Positions 13,232-22,422 of a stretch of 22,422 bases of DNA are shown in pieces. The DNA lies in the NCBI GenBank assembly GCA_028691385.1, contig JAQUZL010000015.1:1-22422 (forward strand). Reading direction: 5' to 3'. The notes under the pieces are model-generated. The model did not search any database, was not told the DNA's origin, and saw only the letters and a list, made by a program, of their open reading frames with translations. Made by a program: the position numbers and the translations under genes. Source of the stretch: Oscillospiraceae bacterium. Its GTDB lineage: Bacteria > Bacillota > Clostridia > Oscillospirales > Oscillospiraceae. How positions within the stretch are numbered: position 1 is the first letter of the stretch; the number at the start of each line of letters is the position of its first letter.

Positions 13232-14866
13232 ATGGCCAACGAAACGGCGCAGATTGAGCGCGCGGCGCCCGCCAAAGCGCCAAAAAAGAAGAACAAGAAA
13301 TTACGCAAACGAATCATCCGCATTGCCATCATTTTGATTATTCTCGCGGCGCTGGCGTTCGGCGCTTATAAGCTGTTCGGCAAAAAGGCCGATCCGACGA
13401 GCGAGGTGATTACCGACACCGTGAGCATCGGCTCCATCACCCAAACTGTGGAGGGCAGCGGCATCACCAAGGCGAAAAACAGCGAGAGCATTTCGGTGAC
13501 CACCGCAGGCACCGTTCTGGAGGTCTTTGTGTCCGAGGGCGACAAGGTCACCGCCGGGCAGCAGATGTTCTCCATCGACTCGCCGTCCGCGCGGACGGCG
13601 GTCAAAAACGCCCAGTCCACGCTGGAGGGCTATCAGAAGCAGCTCAGTGCCCTGCAAAAGGACATCGCGGGGCTGAACCTGTCGGCCACCTTTGCCGGCA
13701 AGCTGCTGGAAACCGAAAAGCTGAACGAGGGCGACACCATCAGCAAGGGCACCAAGGTGGCCACGCTGGTGGACGACACCAAGCTGCGACTGAAGCAGTA
13801 CTTCTCCTACGCCTACGAGGGCGATATTCGGCAGGGGCAGACCGCCTCTGTGTCCATCCCCGCCATGATGACCAGCGTCACCGGCACGGTGGAATCGGTC
13901 AAAATGGTCAGCCGCGTCACGTCGGAAGGCTCGCAGCTGTTCGAGGCAGACATTGTGATGAACAACCCCGGCACGCTGACCGCCGACATGGTGGCCACCG
14001 CCTCTTTGACTGTGGACGGCGCGGCAGTCTATCCCTATGAGTCCGGCAAGCTGGAATATTACCGCACGGCGGATCTTTCCTCCACGGTTTCCGGCACCGT
14101 TCTTTCCACCAGTCTCACCGATTACCTCAACGTGACGGCGGGACAGGTTCTGGTGCGCATTGACGGCGAGGACAGCGAAAACGAAATTTTCACCCTGCAG
14201 CAGAGCCTTGACACCGCGCAGGAGGATCTGGAAAAAGCGCAGAAAAACCTGGACAACATGAACGCGCTTGCCCCCATTGACGGCACGGTCATCGGCCTGT
14301 CCATCGCCCCGGGCGATGAGCTGACCGGCACCGCCACCACCGTCATCAACATCGCCGACACCTCCACCATGATCATCGACGCCACCGTGGACGAGCGCAA
14401 CATCAGCTACGTCAAGGCGGGCATGACGGTAGATCTTGACCAGTGGGGCACGCCCTTTATGGGCAACGTGGACTCGGTTTCGCTCAGCAGTACCATCAAT
14501 AACGGCGTCGCCGCCTATCCCATGGTCATCTCCGTGGACAACATGGACGGCACTATGATGTCCGGCAGCAATGTGAGCTACTCGCTGATTGCCAGCCAGA
14601 GCGCCGACTGCCTGGTTGTGCCGGTGCAGAGCGTCAAGGGCGTCACACTGATGGACGGCAGCAACGCAGACGTGGTGTTTGTGCAGGGCGAAAAGCCCGA
14701 TAACGCCGTGGAGCTGATGCAGACGCCGGATGGCATTCCGGACGGCTACTGGCCGGTGCCGGTGGAAACCGGTCTGTCCGACAACAACAACGTGGAGATC
14801 CGCTCCGGCGTGGAGGAAGGAACGACCGTATTCACGCAGGTGCAGACGCTCAGTTCCTGGGGATGA
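13232..14866 (+). CDS. Membrane-fusion adaptor (HlyD/MacA-like) with two lipoyl-hairpin modules
   Basis: A 544-residue adaptor of the HlyD/RND periplasmic-adaptor superfamily, which links an inner-membrane transporter to the extracytoplasmic space. A basic cytoplasmic tail (1-28) precedes one membrane helix at about 29-49. A first barrel-sandwich (lipoyl-like) module has halves at about 85-116 and 151-182 around a short helical hairpin. A beta-barrel segment follows (about 186-262). A second module has halves at about 278-311 (STVSGTVLSTSL) and 346-379 (APIDGTVIGLSIAPGD) around a coiled coil at 315-345. A second barrel (380-460) and a C-terminal membrane-proximal domain complete it. Typical MacA has one such module. 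The ATG follows a consensus AGGAGG. It is the first gene of an operon with the ABC ATPase four bases downstream. Confidence 0.88.
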   Translation: MANETAQIERAAPAKAPKKKNKKLRKRIIRIAIILIILAALAFGAYKLFGKKADPTSEVITDTVSIGSITQTVEGSGITKAKNSESISVTTAGTVLEVFVSEGDKVTAGQQMFSIDSPSARTAVKNAQSTLEGYQKQLSALQKDIAGLNLSATFAGKLLETEKLNEGDTISKGTKVATLVDDTKLRLKQYFSYAYEGDIRQGQTASVSIPAMMTSVTGTVESVKMVSRVTSEGSQLFEADIVMNNPGTLTADMVATASLTVDGAAVYPYESGKLEYYRTADLSSTVSGTVLSTSLTDYLNVTAGQVLVRIDGEDSENEIFTLQQSLDTAQEDLEKAQKNLDNMNALAPIDGTVIGLSIAPGDELTGTATTVINIADTSTMIIDATVDERNISYVKAGMTVDLDQWGTPFMGNVDSVSLSSTINNGVAAYPMVISVDNMDGTMMSGSNVSYSLIASQSADCLVVPVQSVKGVTLMDGSNADVVFVQGEKPDNAVELMQTPDGIPDGYWPVPVETGLSDNNNVEIRSGVEEGTTVFTQVQTLSSWG

Positions 14867-14870
14867 GCCT

Positions 14871-15562
<692 letters not shown>

Positions 15563-15566
<4 letters not shown>

Positions 15567-16816
15567 ATCTTCGGCAAGCCATCAAAATGGCGTGGAAGTC
15601 CATCGTTGGAAACAAGGGCCGGTCGATCCTCACCATGCTGGGCATCATCATCGGCATCGCGTCGGTCATGACCATTGTCACCGTCATCAACGGCATGAAC
15701 AAGGTGTCCATGCAGTATTATGAGGCCATGGGCAACAACCGCGTCAATGTTTCGGCATCCGTTTGGAACGGCCGAGATATTTTCGACGAGCTGTATTCCT
15801 ACTGCAACGGTCTTGGCAGTGATCTGGTGCTGGGCGTGACGCCCAACAGTCAGTTCTCCGCCTCGGTGGTCTATGGCTCCAAATCCAGCACCGCCATGGA
15901 GAAGAATCAGGAAAGCTTCTGGAACAACTATTCCGGCGGCGACGTGGATACCTCCATTGCCCTGCCGCCCACGCTGTATCTTGGCAGCGACCAGTACGCC
16001 GTATGCAACAACTTTCAGCTGGAACGCGGCCGCGACCTGTCCTATCTCGACGTCAAGGACTATCATCAGGTCTGCGTGCTGGGCGCGCGCGCGGCGAAGA
16101 ACTTCTTCAACTACGCCGACCCCATCGGGCAGGAGATCATGGTGAACGGCCTGCCGTTCACGGTCATCGGCCTGTACAAAGAAAAGGACGCCACCTCGGC
16201 CTGGTCCATGGACAACATGATCGTGTTCCCCTATACCATGAGCCGCTATCTGGCGCCGGGCACGCAAATCACCGAGTTTGTGGTCAAGGCCAGCTCGTCT
16301 GACGCCACTGTCGAGGCCACCAGCCGCCTGATCGGCTACCTTGGCGGCGTGATTCGCGAGGGCGAGGGCTACAGCTCCGTCTACTCTGACAATCAGTGGC
16401 AGCAGAGCAGCAACGAATACGCCACCATGATGAGTCTGGTGCTGGGCGGCATCGCCGCCATCTCACTGCTGGTCGGCGGCATCGGCATCATGAACATCAT
16501 GCTGGTCACCGTCACCGAGCGTACCCGCGAAATCGGCATCCGCCGCGCCATCGGCGCGCCGCGCCGGTCCATCGTGGTGCAGTTTCTGATCGAGGCGGCC
16601 ATGCTTTGCGGCATCGGCGGCATCATCGGCATCCTGTTCGGCGCCGGGGGATCGCTGGTGGCCGGAAAGCTGCTGCTGAAAATGATCATCTATCCCGCGG
16701 CGGGCATCACGATGGGCGCATTTTTGCTCTCCGTGGCGCTGGGCATCATCTTTGGCATCTACCCGGCCGCAAAAGCATCCAGACTCCAGCCCGTGGAAGC
16801 CCTGCGGGCGGATTGA
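15563..16816 (+). CDS. MacB/FtsX-type ABC transporter permease
   Basis: A 417-residue permease with the MacB layout. The first membrane helix is at about 17-42 (SILTMLGIIIGIASVMTIVT). An extracytoplasmic MacB periplasmic-core-like domain of about 230 residues follows. A C-terminal FtsX domain then carries three helices, including the signature GGIGIMNIMLVTVTERTREIGIRRAIGA between helices two and three. With the adaptor and ATPase it should form a MacAB-like complex exporting peptides, drugs or surface molecules. No outer-membrane TolC partner is expected in this cell type. The next gene's ribosome site overlaps its stop codon. Confidence 0.95.
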
Positions 16817-16827
16817 GAGGAATGACT

Positions 16828-19047
16828 ATGAAAAAAAGAATTTTATGCCTGCTGCTGGCCGTGTGCCTGCTGATTCCGACCATCCCGGCGGCAGCCTTTT
16901 CCGATGTGACCGACACCGCCGCCACGGCGGAGATCGAATCCCTGCGCCTGCTGGGCGTCATCGACGGCTACCCCGACGGTTCGTTCCGTCCCGGCGGCAC
17001 GCTGACCCGGGCAGAGTTCTGCAAAATGGCGGCCTACGCCACCGGCGCATACAATCAGGCCGGACAGTATCAGGCCATCACCGTGTTCCCGGACGTCACG
17101 CCCAAGCACTGGGCGTCGGCCTATATTAACCTTGAGTCCAAGGGCAAGGGCATCATCTATGGCTACCCGGACGGCACCTTCCGGCCGAACAGCACCATCA
17201 CCGCCGGACAGGCCGTGACCATTCTCATGCGCCTGCTGGGCTATACCGACGCGGACGTGGGCGCGGCATGGCCGGACGGCTATCTTGCCACGGCGGCGTC
17301 GTGCGGCCTAAGTGAGGGGCTGACCCTCTCCGGCGGCGCAGCGCTCACCCGGCGGCAGGCCGCGCAGCTGTTCTCGCGGCTGCTCGCCTGCAAAACCAAG
17401 GAGGGCGCGGACTACGCCGGCACGCTGGCTGCGTCCACCGTCAAGGACACCGTGCTGCTCGATTCCAACGCCACCGCTTCCGACGGCACCACCGGCGCCA
17501 TGGAATTTTCCAACGGCAGTACCTATAAAATGGCCGGTTCCAGCAGTAACGGCGCGCTGAACGGCTACAAGGGTACCGTGCTGCTCGATTCCTCCGACCG
17601 CGTGCTGACCTTTGTTCCCAGCGCGGCAGGCTCTTACAAGACCGTCACCGTTTCCGCCGCCAAGTCGGATGCGCTCACCGAGTCCGGCGGCGTGAAGTAC
17701 AACATGGACGCCAACATCACCGCCTATGACGGCGACGAAAAGACCACCTATGGCGCGCTGTTCTCCTGGCTGACGCCGGGCAGCGTGGTGACGCTGTACT
17801 TTGGGCCAAGCGGCAGCGTGGAATACCTGTTCCGCGGCGCAACCGGCGCAGTGAGCACCGACTCGCTGGTCATCGGCTCGGACGGCGCTACCACCGGGCT
17901 GAAGGAGCTGTCCGGCACAAGCGCCTATACTATTATTAAAAACGGCGTCGCCGCCACCGTGGGCGACCTCAAGCAATATGACGTGGTAACCTATGACAGC
18001 GCCGCAAACGCCCTGCGCGTCAGCGACACCAAAATCACCGGCTACTATGAAAACTGCTGGCCCAACGCCGACGCACCGACCAAGGTGACCGTGCTCGGCC
18101 ACGAGTTTGACGTGCTGCCCCGCGCGGCGTCCGCCCTTTCCGGCTTCAAGGTGGGCGGGCAGATCACGCTGCTGCTCACCGCGGATAACCGCGTGGCAGG
18201 CGCGGCGGCGCTCACCGGCAACAACGTCAGCGCCATCGGCCTTGTTTCGTCCATCTCCACCGCCAGCGCCACCGTGGAGCTGCTGTGCGGGATTAAGGTG
18301 ACCGGGCAGGTCAAATACTCTGAATCGCAGGTTTCCAACCTCTCCGGCCAGCTGGTGCGCGTTTCCTCCAGCCAGAGCGGCTATCTCTCCCTCACCGTGC
18401 TCTCCGGCGGCGGCAACGCCACGCTGGATGTGGCGGCGCGAAAGCTGGGCGACGCCGCGCTGTCCCCGCAGGTGGCCATCTATGAAAAGGTTGGCTCCAG
18501 TGCGCTCACGGCCATCAACCTCGGCGACATCCCCAACGCCACCGTGCCCTCCGACGCCATCGCCTATGCAGGCCGCGACTGGGCAGGCCGCGTGAATCTT
18601 CTGATTTTGAAGGACGTCACCGGCAACTGCTTCACCTATGGCCGCGTCAGCTATTCCTCCATCACCGCAGTGGATGAGGACGGCGACAAGACGACCACCG
18701 GCCACAGCCTGCGCCTGACCTATGGCACGGGCAAGGTGCTCGGGCCGTTCAACACCGCCATCAACGCCCGCACCGGCGACTTCTGCGGCTTTGCCCTGAC
18801 CGCCGACGGCAGCAAAATTTCCTCCATTGTCAATTTGGAAAAGCTCGCGAACGTCCCTAACAGCGCATGGACGGACAAATCCACCGTGCAGTTTGGCGGC
18901 AAGCTTTACCCGGTTGCCGACGATGTTGTCTGCTATAATAAGGTTTCCGACACCTGGCTCAGCCTGACCGACGCCCATTCCTACGCGGAAAAGGCCACGC
19001 TCTATGCGGACAAGCACGGCATCATTCGCGCTATCGAGGTATCCTGA
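16828..19047 (+). CDS. SLH-domain surface protein in the ABC efflux operon
   Basis: A 739-residue exported protein. It has a signal peptide (about 1-23, cleavage near AAA-FSDV) and three SLH repeats. The first two are canonical: FSDV with GYPDGSFRP (47-55) and RAEF, then FPDV with GYPDGTFRP (112-120). The third (about 145-190) is less regular. The remaining 540 residues are Ser/Thr/Gly/Ala-rich and beta-like, with no catalytic motif I recognise. It probably sits on the cell wall through SLH binding. I chose ATG 16828 over ATG 16822 because GAGAGG (16815-16820) is then seven bases upstream. That ribosome site overlaps the permease stop, so the protein is co-expressed with the transporter. It may be an exterior component or a cargo. 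A bidirectional terminator follows. Confidence 0.9.
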   Translation: MKKRILCLLLAVCLLIPTIPAAAFSDVTDTAATAEIESLRLLGVIDGYPDGSFRPGGTLTRAEFCKMAAYATGAYNQAGQYQAITVFPDVTPKHWASAYINLESKGKGIIYGYPDGTFRPNSTITAGQAVTILMRLLGYTDADVGAAWPDGYLATAASCGLSEGLTLSGGAALTRRQAAQLFSRLLACKTKEGADYAGTLAASTVKDTVLLDSNATASDGTTGAMEFSNGSTYKMAGSSSNGALNGYKGTVLLDSSDRVLTFVPSAAGSYKTVTVSAAKSDALTESGGVKYNMDANITAYDGDEKTTYGALFSWLTPGSVVTLYFGPSGSVEYLFRGATGAVSTDSLVIGSDGATTGLKELSGTSAYTIIKNGVAATVGDLKQYDVVTYDSAANALRVSDTKITGYYENCWPNADAPTKVTVLGHEFDVLPRAASALSGFKVGGQITLLLTADNRVAGAAALTGNNVSAIGLVSSISTASATVELLCGIKVTGQVKYSESQVSNLSGQLVRVSSSQSGYLSLTVLSGGGNATLDVAARKLGDAALSPQVAIYEKVGSSALTAINLGDIPNATVPSDAIAYAGRDWAGRVNLLILKDVTGNCFTYGRVSYSSITAVDEDGDKTTTGHSLRLTYGTGKVLGPFNTAINARTGDFCGFALTADGSKISSIVNLEKLANVPNSAWTDKSTVQFGGKLYPVADDVVCYNKVSDTWLSLTDAHSYAEKATLYADKHGIIRAIEVS

Positions 19048-19050
19048 ATA

Positions 19051-19091
19051 AAAAAACGGGGGCTGTTGCAAACTGCAACAGCCCCCGTTTT

Positions 19092-19093
<2 letters not shown>
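19051..19093. terminator. Bidirectional intrinsic terminator
   Basis: A perfect 20-bp stem (19051-19070 with 19074-19093, loop AAC) has six A residues on one side and six T residues on the other. It serves both the SLH gene (plus) and copA (minus); it overlaps the copA stop codon by two bases. Confidence 0.93.
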
Positions 19094-21590
<2,497 letters not shown>

Positions 21591-21614
21591 GGCGCGCCTC
21601 CTTTTGTTGGGAAT

Positions 21615-21650
21615 ATTATACCCAGACCGGCCACAATTAGCAATAGCTAA
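21615..21650 (-). promoter_or_regulatory. copA promoter with inverted repeat over the -35 box
   Basis: TTGCTA (21638-21643), 17 bases, then TATAAT (21615-21620) on the minus strand. An inverted repeat TTAGC-aata-GCTAA (21637-21650) covers the -35 box and is a candidate operator. It does not match the CopY consensus (TACA-n2-TGTA). Confidence 0.6.
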
Positions 21651-21671
21651 ACTAACTGAATCCGCGCAAAA

Positions 21672-21719
21672 GCGCCCCAATTGCCAGACGATTTCTGTGC
21701 CGTCTGACCATTGGGGCGC
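21672..21719 (-). terminator. Probable terminator of the symporter gene
   Basis: GCGCCCCAAT (21672-21681) pairs with ATTGGGGCGC (21710-21719), and inside it CAGACG pairs with CGTCTG across small internal loops. On the minus strand it is followed by only four T residues. It lies between the symporter stop and the copA promoter. Confidence 0.6.
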
Positions 21720-21763
21720 GATTGCTGCGCGCAGGTGCTTTGGTAGCGCCAAATGCGCGGGAA

Positions 21764-22422
21764 TTATTTCTGCAAGGGACTCATTTTCTGGCGCGCGACG
21801 TACTGCTTGACCTCGGCCGCAGCCACGCCGGACAGTGCCAGCAGCGCAATGAGGTTCGGGAAGGCCATCAGGCCGTTGGTGACGTCCGCCAGATTCCAAA
21901 CCGCCGCAACGGTAAGATACGGCCCGACCAGCACGGCGAGAATGTAGATCCAGCGATAAATCTTGACCAGCAGCATTTTGCCGCCGGTGAGGTATTCCAG
22001 GCACCGCTCGGAATAGTAGCTCCAGCCGAGAATTGTGGTGAACGCGAACAGCGCAAGGCAAACCATCAGCAAAAAGGCGGACAGCTTAGCCGGCAGCGGC
22101 AGGCCGTTCTGGAACGCGTAGGTGGTGACGGCCGCGCCGGAAAGCCCCTGCTGCCAGGCGCCGGTCAGCACAATGGCAAGGCCGGTCATGGTGCAGATGA
22201 TGATGGTGTCGATGACCGTGCCCAGCATGGAAATGGTGCCCTGACGCACCGGGTCATCGGTCTGGGCGGCAGCGGCGGCGATCGGCGCGGAGCCAAGGCC
22301 GGCCTCGTTGGAGAAAATGCCGCGGGCAATGCCCTTCTGCATGGCGGTTTTGATGGTGACGCCGACAATGCCGCCTGCGACGGCCTGCGGGCAGAACGCG
22401 CCATAGACGATCTGGTAGATGG
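21764..22422 (-). CDS. Sodium:alanine symporter (AGCS family), C-terminal part
   Basis: The frame is open to the right edge of the window, so only the last 218 residues or so are seen. AGGIVGVTIKTAMQKGIARG followed by IFSNEAGLGSAPIAAAAA is the AGCS family signature region; members import alanine or glycine with Na(+) through the cytoplasmic membrane. Downstream are about four hydrophobic helices, including GWSYYSERCLEYL, a conserved family segment. The C-terminus ends normally with a basic tail (QYVARQKMSPLQK). An internal ATG at 22340-22342 is not the real start because homology continues upstream of it. Confidence 0.93.
   Translation of the reverse strand, partial: IYQIVYGAFCPQAVAGGIVGVTIKTAMQKGIARGIFSNEAGLGSAPIAAAAAQTDDPVRQGTISMLGTVIDTIIICTMTGLAIVLTGAWQQGLSGAAVTTYAFQNGLPLPAKLSAFLLMVCLALFAFTTILGWSYYSERCLEYLTGGKMLLVKIYRWIYILAVLVGPYLTVAAVWNLADVTNGLMAFPNLIALLALSGVAAAEVKQYVARQKMSPLQK

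Overview
The window looks like a chromosomal segment of a GC-rich anaerobic Clostridia bacterium, probably of the Oscillospiraceae/Ruminococcaceae type. This is inferred from the gene set: S-layer homology (SLH) proteins with canonical Firmicutes signal peptides, an S11 D-Ala-D-Ala carboxypeptidase, a Firmicutes-type phosphoglucose isomerase relative, a small P-loop protein I associate with this group, MtaB, strong AGGAGG ribosome sites, and promoters with near-consensus -35/-10 boxes at 17 bp spacing. I see no phage, insertion sequence, CRISPR array, rRNA or riboswitch that I can support. It reads as ordinary housekeeping chromosome with a few unusual islands.

Layout. Positions 1-2444 (minus) hold the start of an unrecognised gene and a large MalT-like LuxR regulator. 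Upstream of the regulator lie four back-to-back hairpins with three-base loops (2562-2690) and a candidate promoter. Positions 2881-4196 (minus) hold tRNA-Ala(CGC), a zinc-ribbon/membrane/coiled-coil protein, and a tRNA-Met/tRNA-Glu unit, each with a promoter and, for the tRNAs, a terminator. Positions 4264-5963 hold a small four-helix membrane protein converging on mtaB with overlapping stop codons. Positions 6070-9114 (plus) hold a D,D-carboxypeptidase, a phosphoglucose-isomerase-like protein whose active-site residues are almost all replaced, and a conserved small P-loop protein. Positions 9167-10800 hold prfC (RF3).

Positions 10801-11500 form a markedly more AT-rich stretch without a convincing protein gene. 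It is bounded by a good promoter and a very strong intrinsic terminator, so it may make a roughly 0.57 kb untranslated RNA. It is followed by an independent SLH protein gene (11616-12959). Positions 13160-19093 form one apparent operon: a membrane-fusion adaptor with two tandem lipoyl/hairpin modules, a MacB-type ABC ATPase, a MacB/FtsX permease, and a 739-residue SLH surface protein. The ATPase and permease genes overlap by ATGA, and the SLH gene's ribosome site overlaps the permease stop codon. A bidirectional terminator separates this operon from a convergent copper-exporting P-type ATPase with metal-binding domains at both ends (19092-21590). The window ends inside a sodium:alanine symporter gene.

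Functionally, much of the window concerns the cell envelope: peptidoglycan trimming, two S-layer-type surface proteins, a tripartite-like efflux/export system in an apparently Gram-positive-type cell, and metal and amino-acid transport. The rest is translation: three tRNAs, the tRNA A37 methylthiotransferase and RF3. The observations most worth following are the pseudoenzyme-like isomerase, the orphan transcription unit at 10891-11491, and the tandem triloop hairpins ahead of the LuxR regulator.
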